From: Pseudomonas grandcourensis
GTDB lineage: Bacteria > Pseudomonadota > Gammaproteobacteria > Pseudomonadales > Pseudomonadaceae
Length of the DNA stretch: 64,000 nucleotides
NCBI RefSeq assembly: GCF_039909015.1
Contig: NZ_CP150919.1
Coordinates: forward strand, 3,572,501-3,636,500
Reading direction: 5' to 3'
Part shown: piece by piece, positions 45,712 to 54,178 of the stretch
How positions within the stretch are numbered: position 1 is the first letter of the stretch
How the letters are laid out: every line of letters begins with the position of its first letter
The notes under the pieces: generated by a model
Told to the model about the DNA's origin: nothing
The model's input: the letters and a program-made list of their open reading frames with translations, nothing else
Database searches by the model: none
Made by a program: the position numbers and the translations under genes

Positions 45712-48051
45712 TTACTGCGCGGCCACCTTGGCACCCTGCTGGCGGATCGTCTGCACCTGATAGTCCGGATCGGACAGGATCTGTTGCTCGGTGAAAGGCA
45801 GCACGCTCCATTGCTTCCTGGAAAATGCCTGCGTCTGGTCCCGTGAATACTTCGAGGCCGGGTCGCTGGACAACGAGAACGCCAGCAGCCCTTTGGCCTG
45901 CGGTCCGTTTTCATCGAAAGTCACCACTTGCAGGTAACTCGTGCCACTGACTACTTCGCGCTTACCGTCGCTGCGCGGCACGCTCTGGATGGCGTTGTAG
46001 ACCCCCAGCGCGCCCGGCCCGCCGTGGATTGGCGTCTGTTGTCCGCCGCTGCTGACCACCTGGATATCGCCCCAACGACTGTCCGGCTTGAGGCCTGCCG
46101 CCTTGACCTGTTCAGCCGAAGCCAGCATCGCTGCCCTTAGCGCCTTTGCCACCTGCGGGTGATCGACTGCGATTCCACGCGGGGTACGTTGCGGATCCTG
46201 CGGATCGAATGCCACACGCCATACGTCCGGCACTGGCTCCAGTGCCTCCATGACATTCTGGAAGTGCACAAAACCCAGACCGCTGCCCAGGTTGGCGTTG
46301 CGGTCCCAGGCCTTGAGGCTGGCGCACAGTGGCGTGAGGGTTTTGGCATCGGCACCGAGATCCGCCGCGCAGAATTGCAGCAGGTCCGGCATCACTTGAT
46401 TCGCCTGATAAACCTGATCGTCCATGACCATGTGTTGTAAATCCGCCGCCCCGACCTGGGTCAGCGTACTCAATCGGTCCAGGGCAAAGCGTGAACGCAG
46501 CCCCAATGGCTGGCTGTCCTGGCTGATCAACGGCGAATAGCCGGTCAGCGGTTGCGCCGGGTTGGCCATCCATGCCGAGTCGTTGGAATGCTGGACAAAA
46601 TCCTTGCGCAGCAACTGCGGCAACTTGTCCGACGCATAGATCCCCTGTTGTGGCGCCTGCGGGTCGATGTCCCAGGCGCAGGCGCTGTTGGAGCCGTCGA
46701 GAATGATCATCTGCACGCCCACTCGCGGATCGCTGCATTGCGCCAGCTTGTCGACGCTGACGTTGGGCACCACCGAGAGGTTCATGTACAGCGTCTGCCC
46801 CTGGTCGTCCGCCGCCAGCGTGTTGACCCACGGAATGCCCTGGATCTTGTGCACCGAGGCCTGGAAGTCCTTGAGGTTTTCAGCGCGGTTCATCGCGTAC
46901 CACTGCTGCAGAACGCGGTCGTTATCCAGATTGGCATCGCGCAGGCTGTAGGCGTACTGAGGATCCCAATCCAGTTTTCCCGGCCATTGCACCACCGGAC
47001 CGAATTTCGAGCTGTAGACCTCGTGGGAAATCGCCCGGGCCTGCCCGTCCGCCTGCCTGACGTTGACGGTCACGGTCTGCTTGTCCATCGGCAAGGACTG
47101 GCCGTCGAGCAGGTAACGGGTCGAATCCTTGGGGTCCAGTTGCAGGCGATACAGCGTGAAATGCCTGGACGAGTCCACGGTGTGGGTCCAGGCCAGATGT
47201 TGATTGAAACCGATGTTGATCACCGGCAGGCCGGGTAACGCCGCGCCCATCACGTCCAGTTTGCCGGGAATGGTCAGGTGCATCTGGTAAAAGCGCATGC
47301 CGCCCACCCACGGAAAGTGCGGATTGGCTAGCAACATGCCGCGTCCGTTGAAGGAACGCTCGCTGCCGACCGCGACGGCGTTGCTGCCCCGATCCAGGGC
47401 AAAGCGCTGCATCCGTGTGGCGGCCATCTGGAACGCTGACTGTGTGTTCGACGCCTGGACCACGGCCTGAGGTGGCGTGGCACCGGCCAGGGCTTCGGCA
47501 AACTGGCCGACGCCACCTTCGACCAACAGGCGCCGGGTCAGCTTGACCAGGTCCGACGTCGTGATGTCGCGCACCCAATCGCCCTGGCACTGCGGCGGCA
47601 AACCCTGGGCGCGACGCTCGCTCAAGGAGCGGTTGTACCCCGCCACATAGCCTTCGACCAGCTCACGCACTTCGGGGGTCTGGGCCTGCCAGAAACCGGC
47701 GACGGCTTGCGGGGTGTTCAGCCAGGTGAAGAACACATCGCTGACCAGGTTCTCCCGCTCTTCGATGGTGAACTGATCCGGCCCGAAGTACCGCGAACGT
47801 TCGCCGTTGACCGTAGTGATTTCGTTGGCCAGCAGGCACAGGTTGTCCTGGGCATAGGCATAGCCGATGCCATAGCCGAGTCCACGCTCGTTGTCGGCGC
47901 GGATGTGCGGCACACCGAAACCGGTCCGGCGGATGTCCGCGCTCGTTGGCGCAGGCGTACCGCTCGCGCTTGCCGCAAGGCTCAGCCCCAGGCTCAACCC
48001 CAGAGTCACACCCGCCAGGCTCAACCTGGCTAACTGGCTGGAAATAATCAC
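45712..48051 (-). CDS. pvdQ: acyl-homoserine lactone / pyoverdine-precursor acylase PvdQ
   Basis: The 779-residue protein is an N-terminal-nucleophile amidohydrolase. I placed the start at the GTG six bases after AGGAG, giving a signal peptide (LARLSLAGVTLGLSLGLSL) that exports it to the periplasm. The precursor is cut autocatalytically before Ser223 in DRGSNAVAVGSERS, which becomes the nucleophile of the beta chain; RTGFGVPHIRADNERGLGYGIGYAYAQDN is the family start of the alpha chain. PvdQ removes the myristate from the pyoverdine precursor and can degrade long-chain AHLs. It is convergent with the FecR gene and divergent from the Fur-like gene. Confidence 0.93.
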   Translation of the reverse strand: MIISSQLARLSLAGVTLGLSLGLSLAASASGTPAPTSADIRRTGFGVPHIRADNERGLGYGIGYAYAQDNLCLLANEITTVNGERSRYFGPDQFTIEERENLVSDVFFTWLNTPQAVAGFWQAQTPEVRELVEGYVAGYNRSLSERRAQGLPPQCQGDWVRDITTSDLVKLTRRLLVEGGVGQFAEALAGATPPQAVVQASNTQSAFQMAATRMQRFALDRGSNAVAVGSERSFNGRGMLLANPHFPWVGGMRFYQMHLTIPGKLDVMGAALPGLPVINIGFNQHLAWTHTVDSSRHFTLYRLQLDPKDSTRYLLDGQSLPMDKQTVTVNVRQADGQARAISHEVYSSKFGPVVQWPGKLDWDPQYAYSLRDANLDNDRVLQQWYAMNRAENLKDFQASVHKIQGIPWVNTLAADDQGQTLYMNLSVVPNVSVDKLAQCSDPRVGVQMIILDGSNSACAWDIDPQAPQQGIYASDKLPQLLRKDFVQHSNDSAWMANPAQPLTGYSPLISQDSQPLGLRSRFALDRLSTLTQVGAADLQHMVMDDQVYQANQVMPDLLQFCAADLGADAKTLTPLCASLKAWDRNANLGSGLGFVHFQNVMEALEPVPDVWRVAFDPQDPQRTPRGIAVDHPQVAKALRAAMLASAEQVKAAGLKPDSRWGDIQVVSSGGQQTPIHGGPGALGVYNAIQSVPRSDGKREVVSGTSYLQVVTFDENGPQAKGLLAFSLSSDPASKYSRDQTQAFSRKQWSVLPFTEQQILSDPDYQVQTIRQQGAKVAAQ

Positions 48052-48144
48052 GCTCGCTCCTGATCGAAAATTCGATGGCCACGGCTGCGCATACCCACGC
48101 GCGCCGGGCCTCCCTGTAGGGACGAAGCTCACCACAAAAATTTA

Positions 48145-48153
48145 GGGATTTAC
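48145..48153 (-). promoter_or_regulatory. candidate iron-starvation box upstream of pvdQ
   Basis: Read on the minus strand this is GTAAATCCC, a close match to the (G/C)CTAAATCCC initiation motif of PvdS-dependent promoters, 94 bases before the pvdQ start. A second TAAAT with CGT 15 bases on (48122-48144) lies next to it. Neither has a perfect -10 element at the standard 16-17 spacing. pvdQ is a known PvdS target in P. aeruginosa. Confidence 0.45.
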
Positions 48154-48299
48154 TGCGCAGCGGACCACGGACTGACAGGTTGATCACGCGATGGCGACAA
48201 ATTTTCTACATTCGAGCCTTCATGATTCGGACTGCTCATACGTTCAGTCCTGTAAGAGCGCCCATTTTTTCCTGATCAGGCTCTGAAAGGAGTTTTGCA

Positions 48300-48671
48300 A
48301 TGTACAACTCGCAACTGCCAACGGACGGTAGCAACGCGCCAAAGGGTACTTCCATGGAAGTCGGCGTATTCGAGCCGCGTATCGATCGCCACGGCAACGA
48401 GCGGATCCGGGTCCTGCTCAAAAGCTTTGGCCTGCGAACCAGTCTGATCCGCCTGAAAGTCATCGACGCCCTGCTGACGGCCGCCGAAAACGACCGCAGC
48501 CTTGGCGTGCGTGGCGTGCACAGCCAATTGCTGGACCTGGATATTCCCTTGTCCTTTCTCAGCGTGCGTGAAGTGCTAAAGCGCTTGTGCAGCGAAGGCG
48601 TGATTGTCCTCAACCCCGACAAGAGCTACAGCCTGCATCCACAGGCTGCTGCCATCCTGCGCAACCGATGA
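48300..48671 (+). CDS. Fur-like winged-helix regulator (PA2384-like)
   Basis: The 123-residue protein starts after AAGGAG. Residues 35-120 form a winged helix-turn-helix like the N-terminal DNA-binding half of Fur (TSLIRLKVIDALLTAAENDRSLGVRGVHSQL, then FLSVREVLKRLCSEGVIVLNPDKSYSLHP), but the metal-binding dimerisation half with its His/Cys residues is absent. I recall that P. aeruginosa has a similar iron-responsive gene, PA2384, beside pvdQ (PA2385); the position here agrees. It probably adjusts iron or pyoverdine gene expression without sensing metal directly. It diverges from pvdQ. Confidence 0.75.
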   Translation: MYNSQLPTDGSNAPKGTSMEVGVFEPRIDRHGNERIRVLLKSFGLRTSLIRLKVIDALLTAAENDRSLGVRGVHSQLLDLDIPLSFLSVREVLKRLCSEGVIVLNPDKSYSLHPQAAAILRNR

Positions 48672-48679
48672 TCGAATGA

Positions 48680-48868
48680 TCAGGGCTTGACCTTGCGGCG
48701 CATCACGCCATTGATGACTACCACGATCACCGCCACGCCAATGGCGATGTACTGGAACAGTTTTTCGCTGATGACGCCGGTGTTCTGCAACCAGGAAAGG
48801 CCAAACATGATCCCCAGCACCACCAGGGAGATCAGAATCGAGTATTTCAAACGTTGCGACTGAGTCAT
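48680..48868 (-). CDS. small inner-membrane protein
   Basis: A 62-residue protein starting MTQSQRLKYSILISLVVLG after GGAAACC. It has two membrane segments (residues about 9-25 and 36-55) separated by a short loop and ends in RRKVKP, so both ends are probably cytoplasmic. There are no cysteines or charged residues within the helices. The longer frame upstream lacks a ribosome binding site. It is convergent with the Fur-like gene across 8 bases. Function unknown. Confidence 0.65.
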   Translation of the reverse strand: MTQSQRLKYSILISLVVLGIMFGLSWLQNTGVISEKLFQYIAIGVAVIVVVINGVMRRKVKP

Positions 48869-49025
48869 TGCGGGTTTCCTGAATCTGTAAATGTATCCGG
48901 TTTGTATCGACGCCCATGCCAAGTGCTTACCCTGTTTCGGGAATAAGCGGCTACAAGCGGGGTCTCATGTTACAGCCGATGAAGAGTTTTAGCTTCATTG
49001 CGGCGATAACCATGAGGACTTTCAC

Positions 49026-49163
49026 ATGTTGCGTCGAATCACATTGCTGATTCCCCTGCTTGCCATCCTGACCCTGAGCGGTTGCATTGTTTTCCCCCAC
49101 GGGGGCTGGCATCACGATCACTATGACAACCACGGCAGACCGGGTTACTACCAGCATCGCTAA
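49026..49163 (+). CDS. small His-rich lipoprotein
   Basis: This 45-residue product was missed by simple length cut-offs. GAGG lies 8 bases before the ATG. Residues 1-19 form a lipoprotein signal peptide ending in a good lipobox (TLSGC, Cys20). The mature 26 residues hold six histidines along with Asp, Tyr and Pro (GGWHHDHYDNHGRPGYYQHR), which suggests metal binding or a surface/periplasmic accessory role. It ends 7 bases before the convergent LysR gene. The family is common among tiny Pseudomonas lipoproteins but uncharacterised. Confidence 0.7.
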   Translation: MLRRITLLIPLLAILTLSGCIVFPHGGWHHDHYDNHGRPGYYQHR

Positions 49164-49170
49164 CCGCTGC

Positions 49171-50097
49171 TCAATGTCCTGAATCCTTTCGGTAAAAGTC
49201 ATTGCCCGGCTGGGCACACAGCTCCACCAGCCAATCGACGAACACACGCACCCGCCGGGACAACTGGCGGTGCGGCGGATAAAGCGCCGTCATCGGCATG
49301 CCCGGTGGCGGCACTTCCTTCAGCACTTCACACAAACGCCCCTCCTCCAGCTGCCGCGCCACGTGATAGTACGGCGTCTGCACCAGGCCATATCCCGCCT
49401 CGCACGCTGCCAGATAGCCATCGGCACTGTTGACCGCCACCTGCTTGGGCAGGTCGACCGACCGCACCTGGCCATCCACGACAAACTCCAGCCCAAAGCG
49501 TTTGCCACTGTTGCTGGAGACGTACTCGACCATCCGGTGCCCGCGCAAGTCATCGAGCGTATGGGGGGCTGCATGTCGCTGCAGGTAGTCGGGGCTGGCA
49601 CAGGTCACCTGATCCAACACCACCAGCGGCCGCGCCACAAGCGAATCGTCCAGCGGCGCACCTCCGCGCAACACACAATCGACACCTTCGCGAATCAGGT
49701 CCACCGGCCGGTCATTCAGGCCGATTTCCAGCTCGATCAAAGGATAGCGGGCGGTGAATTGCGGCAGTGCCGGAATCACAATCAAACGCCCCACGCCCGC
49801 CGGCATGTCCACCCGCAGCAACCCCTTGGGATTATGGCGTGCGGCACTGAACACCGCTTCGGTCTCTTCCAGGTCCGCCAGCAAGCGCACGCAACGTGGG
49901 TAATAGGCCGCGCCATCGAGCGTCAGGCTGATCTGCCGCGTGGTGCGTTGCAGCAGTTGCACCCCCAGGTGCGCCTCCAGTTGCTTGATCAGGATGGTGA
50001 CCGAGGCCCGGGGCAATTGCAGGCTGTCGGCGGCCTTGGCAAAGCCGCCCAACTCGACGATTCGGGTAAAGACGCGCATGGCGTTGAAACGGTCCAT
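49171..50097 (-). CDS. LysR-family regulator (probable aldo/keto reductase regulator)
   Basis: The 308-residue protein begins MDRFNAMRVFTRIVELGGFAKAADSLQLPRASVTILIKQLEAHLG, with the helix-turn-helix at residues about 19-42, and has a CrgA-like effector domain (LLRVDMPAGVGRLIVIPALPQF). GGAG lies 6 bases before the chosen start. It diverges from an aldo/keto reductase gene over 117 bases with the AT-rich spacer expected for a LysR operator, so it probably controls that gene in response to an aldehyde or quinone; this last point is inferred. Confidence 0.88.
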   Translation of the reverse strand: MDRFNAMRVFTRIVELGGFAKAADSLQLPRASVTILIKQLEAHLGVQLLQRTTRQISLTLDGAAYYPRCVRLLADLEETEAVFSAARHNPKGLLRVDMPAGVGRLIVIPALPQFTARYPLIELEIGLNDRPVDLIREGVDCVLRGGAPLDDSLVARPLVVLDQVTCASPDYLQRHAAPHTLDDLRGHRMVEYVSSNSGKRFGLEFVVDGQVRSVDLPKQVAVNSADGYLAACEAGYGLVQTPYYHVARQLEEGRLCEVLKEVPPPGMPMTALYPPHRQLSRRVRVFVDWLVELCAQPGNDFYRKDSGH

Positions 50098-50214
50098 TGC
50101 TGGCTCCACCGGCTGATTATTTAGATTTAACGAATAGTGATAGCTGTTTTAGCCGGTTTATCTTGTTTCTGTCGAGACGAACAATGGTGATTCATTTCAC
50201 AGGGAGCTGATTTC

Positions 50215-51210
50215 ATGCACATACGTCAATTGGGAAAAAACGGTCCGCAGGTGTCGGCTATCGGCCTGGGCTGCATGGGCATGACCGACTTCTACACCAC
50301 CGGCACGGATACCCGCGAAGCCACGGCCACCTTGCATCGCGCGCTGGAACTGGGCGTCAACCTGCTCGATACCGCCGACATGTACGGCCCGCACTCCAAT
50401 GAAGAACTGATCGGCAAAGCCATTGCCGGCAAGCGCGACCAGGTGTTCCTGGCCAGCAAGTTCGGAATCGTCCGCGACCCGGCCAACCCCACCGCCCGGG
50501 GCGTCAACGGTCGGCCGGAATACATTCGCCAGTCCATCGACGGCAGCTTGAAGCGCCTGGGCGTGGACACCCTCGATCTGTATTACCAGCACCGAATCGA
50601 CCCGCAGGTGGCCATCGAAGAAACCGTCGGCGCCATGGCCGAACTGGTCAGTGCCGGCAAGGTGCGATACCTGGGATTGAGCGAGGCCTCGGCGGCGACC
50701 CTGGAGCGGGCGCACAAGGTTCACCCGATCAGTGCATTGCAAAGTGAGTATTCGTTGTGGAGTCGCGATCAGGAAGAAAACGGTTGCCTGGCGGCCTGCC
50801 AGCGCCTGGGCGTAGCCTTTGTGCCTTATAGCCCGTTGGGCCGGGGGTTTCTGACCGGCGCATTGAAAAGCCCGGATGATTTCGCGGCCGACGATTACCG
50901 CCGCTTCAGCCCGCGTTTCCAGGGCGAGAACTTCGCGAAAAACCTGCTGCTGGTGCAACAGGTACAAGCGCTGGCGACAGAAAAAGGCGTGACGGCAGGC
51001 CAACTGGCGCTGGCGTGGGTGCTGGCCCAGGGTGACTACCTGATTCCGATTCCGGGTACCAAGCAACGTAAATACCTGGAAGAAAACGTGGCCGCTCTGG
51101 AGGTGACGCTGAGCGCCGAAGAACTGCACGCGCTGGAAGCGATCTTTCCGGAAAATGCCACCGCTGGCCTGCGTTATCCGGAAGAAGTCATGAAACTGCT
51201 CGACCGGTAA
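50215..51210 (+). CDS. aldo/keto reductase
   Basis: A 331-residue TIM-barrel oxidoreductase of the YajO/AKR13 type: [23 protein letters not shown], then the catalytic Asp-Tyr in [20 protein letters not shown], Lys in VFLASKFG and His in DLYYQHRID, and the NADPH segment [16 protein letters not shown] near residue 285. AKR13 members reduce aromatic aldehydes and isatin-like compounds. The divergent LysR gene is its likely regulator. The ATG follows GGGAG by 8 bases. The physiological substrate is not known. Confidence 0.9.
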   Translation: MHIRQLGKNGPQVSAIGLGCMGMTDFYTTGTDTREATATLHRALELGVNLLDTADMYGPHSNEELIGKAIAGKRDQVFLASKFGIVRDPANPTARGVNGRPEYIRQSIDGSLKRLGVDTLDLYYQHRIDPQVAIEETVGAMAELVSAGKVRYLGLSEASAATLERAHKVHPISALQSEYSLWSRDQEENGCLAACQRLGVAFVPYSPLGRGFLTGALKSPDDFAADDYRRFSPRFQGENFAKNLLLVQQVQALATEKGVTAGQLALAWVLAQGDYLIPIPGTKQRKYLEENVAALEVTLSAEELHALEAIFPENATAGLRYPEEVMKLLDR

Positions 51211-51257
51211 GGGGCACCGGCCCGCTCTATGAACTGAGTGGGCCGAGCAACATGGCG

Positions 51258-51788
51258 TCAGGCCTCTTCCGTGAGAACACTGTCTGGCCTCACCATGGGG
51301 CCGTTGCTCTTGCCGTAAATTTCCAGATTTTGCAGTACGTAAATCGCTCTTTTGAACTCTGGAACCAAGTAGTTGGCGTACTTGTTACCCTTCACATTGT
51401 TGTGCTGAATATTCTCCAGTTGAGTCGCGAAATATTCCAGCGCATTGAACTTCGCGTCAGGATCCTTGATGCCAAACCGGTCGAACTTGTCACCGGCATT
51501 GCTCAGCGTGACCGCCGTAACATCGCTGATCAGGCCACGCTCTTTCAAAAAGACACTGATACTACCCATGGATTTGACTGAAATATTAGTAGGATCAAAA
51601 CCCTTCATCTGCTTGCGCAACTTCATCTTGTCCATCTTGACTGTATCCAGCTCAACTGGATTGTTGCCCACCAGGTCAAGCATCTGCCTGACCTTGACGT
51701 TCTGGTGAACAGGGTTTGACCTGCTGGCGGTATCTCGAACCAGCAGGCCCGCTTTCGCGGTCCAGGCGCCGGTATATCCGATAGTCAT
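51258..51788 (-). CDS. hypothetical protein of unknown family
   Basis: A 176-residue product starting MTIGYTGAWTAKAGLLVRD, with AAGGAG 7 bases upstream, so translation is likely. It has no signal peptide, cysteine or membrane segment. The middle is Lys-rich (VKMDKMKLRKQMKGFDP), and the second half predicts helices (KFNALEYFATQLENIQHN, FKRAIYVLQNLEIY). The gene and especially its 5' flank are poorer in GC than the neighbours, which suggests horizontal acquisition. I recognise no domain. It is monocistronic and convergent with the aldo/keto reductase gene. Confidence 0.65.
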   Translation of the reverse strand: MTIGYTGAWTAKAGLLVRDTASRSNPVHQNVKVRQMLDLVGNNPVELDTVKMDKMKLRKQMKGFDPTNISVKSMGSISVFLKERGLISDVTAVTLSNAGDKFDRFGIKDPDAKFNALEYFATQLENIQHNNVKGNKYANYLVPEFKRAIYVLQNLEIYGKSNGPMVRPDSVLTEEA

Positions 51789-52173
51789 TGAAAACTCCTT
51801 GTTTGACCAAGTTAGGAGGTCAGGAGTATCGGCCGAAGTACTTGAGGCGACCAAACCTTTATTCAGAGCTTTAACAAATTTCGTACAATTAAGATACATA
51901 TTGTAAAACTTCTTGTTTATTGGGCATTGGCACATCAAAGAATGGTCTTTCAGACTTTTCTTACATGGCGACTAGTTGGCTTTCATCAACACCGATACTT
52001 ACCCTCGGCATTTCAACCTGACGATTTTGTAATGTGCCCTTCATCTGCCTGACAGCGTTGGTCAACTATCATCGAATGGCACACCTTTGTAGCAATTAGA
52101 AACACTCCTTGAATGCCTGATCCATTAAAATGGTCAAAATGCGTTTTTTTGCCCGTTAGCCGAGACAAATCCC
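51789..52173. other. 385-base AT-rich intergenic region between divergent genes
   Basis: No credible gene. The composition is clearly lower in GC than the rest of the window, most so at 51890-51960. It must hold promoters for the unrecognised protein gene (minus) and the DUF411 gene (plus). A small inverted repeat CCATT-AA-AATGG lies at 52122-52133, about 40 bases before the DUF411 start, and could be an operator. I could not assign -35/-10 elements. Confidence 0.5.
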
Positions 52174-52620
52174 ATGCGAAACCCTCTGCGTCTGATCGCC
52201 CTGAGCGCCCTGTTCTTGTCCTCCCTGGCCCAGGCCGCCGACCTCATTCCGATCGAGGTTCATCGCGACGCCAATTGTGGCTGCTGCAAAAAATGGATCA
52301 CTCATCTGGAGGCCAATGGCTTCAAGGTCGAAGACCACGTCGAAGCCAACATGAGCGAGTTCAAGCAACAGCACGGCGTGCCGCCGCGCCTGTCGTCGTG
52401 CCACACCGCGTTGATCAACGGCAAATTCGTTGAAGGTCATGTCCCGGCCGACCAGGTCCTGGCCTTGAGCAAGCGCGACGATCTGCTGGGCGTCGCGGCC
52501 CCTGGCATGCCCATGGGTTCGCCCGGCATGGAAATGGACGGCATGAGCGATGCCTATCAGGTCATCGGCCTGAAAAAGGACGGCACTGACGTGGTGGTTG
52601 CGGACTACCCCGCCCATTGA
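52174..52620 (+). CDS. DUF411 metal-binding periplasmic protein
   Basis: The 148-residue protein has a signal peptide (residues 1-21, AQA-A) and the DUF411 core: VHRDANCGCCKKWITHLEANGF with a CGCC metal/disulfide motif near residue 35, then RLSSCHTALINGKFVEGHVPADQV. The C-terminus is Met-rich (GMPMGSPGMEMDGM), a frequent copper ligand pattern. DUF411 proteins occur beside copper-resistance genes; the family is thought to bind copper or act in thiol chemistry. Its stop codon overlaps the next start (TGATG). No copper operon is visible here. Confidence 0.9.
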   Translation: MRNPLRLIALSALFLSSLAQAADLIPIEVHRDANCGCCKKWITHLEANGFKVEDHVEANMSEFKQQHGVPPRLSSCHTALINGKFVEGHVPADQVLALSKRDDLLGVAAPGMPMGSPGMEMDGMSDAYQVIGLKKDGTDVVVADYPAH

Positions 52621-53054
52621 TGTCCGGCGCGTACTTCGGGCTGTTTTTCGCGGCATTCGGTGCTGCCACGCTGCTGCCGTTGCAATCCGAAGCGGTGCTG
52701 GTCGGATTGCTGCTCAGCGATCGTTATTGGCTCTGGGCACTGCTGGCGGTGGCAACGTTCGGCAACGTTCTGGGCTCGCTGCTTAACTGGTGGCTGGGAC
52801 GCGGGATCGAGCGGTTCCGCGACCGACGCTGGTTTCCGATGAGCCCCCGGCACCTGGAGAAAGCCCGGCTTCATTACCAGCGCTACGGCCATTGGTCGTT
52901 GCTGCTCAGTTGGCTGCCGGTGATCGGCGATCCGCTGACGCTGGTCGCCGGGGTCATGCGCGAGCCGCTGGGACGCTTCCTGCTGATCGTCACCCTGGCC
53001 AAAGGCGCCCGCTACGGCGTGCTGGCCATGGCGACTTTGGGCTGGATGGGTTGA
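52620..53054 (+). CDS. YqaA family (SNARE-associated/DedA-like) membrane protein
   Basis: A 144-residue membrane protein with about four hydrophobic segments. The family core is visible: FGAATLLPLQSEAVLVGLL, ATFGNVLGSLLNWWLGRG and RYGHWSLLLSWLPVIGDPLTLVAGVMRE, which carries the re-entrant-loop pattern of the DedA/VTT superfamily (phospholipid scramblase-like). The start overlaps the DUF411 stop by one base, so the two are translationally coupled; whether they act together is unknown. YqaA function is unsettled. Confidence 0.9.
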   Translation: MSGAYFGLFFAAFGAATLLPLQSEAVLVGLLLSDRYWLWALLAVATFGNVLGSLLNWWLGRGIERFRDRRWFPMSPRHLEKARLHYQRYGHWSLLLSWLPVIGDPLTLVAGVMREPLGRFLLIVTLAKGARYGVLAMATLGWMG

Positions 53055-53139
53055 ACCATCGAGGGCGGCGGTTGCCTGTGTTTAATGCCGCCCTAATCGA
53101 GTCGATCCAGCATCGGCGGATTTTCCACGGAGCCCTCTC

Positions 53140-54165
53140 ATGTCGCGCCCCTTCTCCCGCTGGTTACCCAGCCTTTTACTGACCGCCGCCCTGCCCGTCA
53201 TCGCCCTCGCCGAAGGACCGGCATACGGCCCTGAGTTGCAGGGTTTCGACTACCCCTACACCCTCAAGCACTTCGCCTTTGAGTCCCAGGGCCAATCCCT
53301 GCAAATGGGTTACATGGACGTCGCCGCCCACGGCAAGGCCAATGGTCGCAGTGTGGTGCTGATGCACGGCAAGAATTTCTGCGGCGCCACCTGGGACGGC
53401 TCGATCAAAGCCCTCAGCGACGCCGGCTATCGGGTCATCGCCCCGGACCAGATCGGCTTCTGCACCTCCAGCAAACCGGCGCACTACCAGTACAGCTTCC
53501 AGCAACTGGCGACGAATACCCAGCAATTGCTCAAGGCCCTGGGTATCCAGAAAGCCACCCTGCTGGGGCATTCCACCGGCGGCATGGTCGCCACTCGCTA
53601 TGCCTTGCAATACCCCGAACAGGTCGAGCAACTGGCGCTGGTCAACCCCATCGGCCTGGAAGACTGGAAAGCCCTCGGCGTGCCCTATCGCACGGTGGAT
53701 CAATGGTACGAGCGCGAACTCAAGCTCAGCGCCGAGGGTATCCGCAACTATGAACGCAGCACCTATTACGGCGGGCGCTGGAAACCGGAGTTCGATCGCT
53801 GGGTCGACATGCTCGCCGGCCTGAACAAAGGCCCGGGGCACACGCAAGTCGCGTGGAACTCGGCGCTGATCTACGACATGATCTTCACCCAACCGGTGTA
53901 CTACGAATTCCAGAACCTGAAGATGCCGACCCTGCTGTTGATCGGTACGTCCGACACCACCGCCATCGGCAGTGACATCGCCCCGCCCGAAGTCAAGGCG
54001 AAGATCGGGCACTACGATGTCCTTGGCAAACAGGTGGCCCAGTTGATTCCCCAGTCCACACTGGTCGAATTCCCGGGCATGGGCCATGCGCCACAGATGG
54101 AAGAACCGGCACAATTCCACCAGGCCCTGCTCGCCTGGCTGAACAAGACCAACCCCGTGCGTTGA
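53140..54165 (+). CDS. exported alpha/beta hydrolase
   Basis: A 341-residue protein with a signal peptide (about residues 1-24, ending LA-E) and a complete catalytic triad: nucleophile in GHSTGGM near residue 145, an acid in GTSDTTAIG and the His in PGMGHAPQMEEP. The oxyanion segment LMHGKNFCGATWDG precedes it. It resembles epoxide-hydrolase or haloperoxidase-type alpha/beta hydrolases that act in the periplasm. The D-2-hydroxyacid dehydrogenase gene follows 13 bases later, so the two probably form an operon; no shared substrate is evident. Confidence 0.87.
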   Translation: MSRPFSRWLPSLLLTAALPVIALAEGPAYGPELQGFDYPYTLKHFAFESQGQSLQMGYMDVAAHGKANGRSVVLMHGKNFCGATWDGSIKALSDAGYRVIAPDQIGFCTSSKPAHYQYSFQQLATNTQQLLKALGIQKATLLGHSTGGMVATRYALQYPEQVEQLALVNPIGLEDWKALGVPYRTVDQWYERELKLSAEGIRNYERSTYYGGRWKPEFDRWVDMLAGLNKGPGHTQVAWNSALIYDMIFTQPVYYEFQNLKMPTLLLIGTSDTTAIGSDIAPPEVKAKIGHYDVLGKQVAQLIPQSTLVEFPGMGHAPQMEEPAQFHQALLAWLNKTNPVR

Positions 54166-54178
54166 AGAGGAAAGGCTG

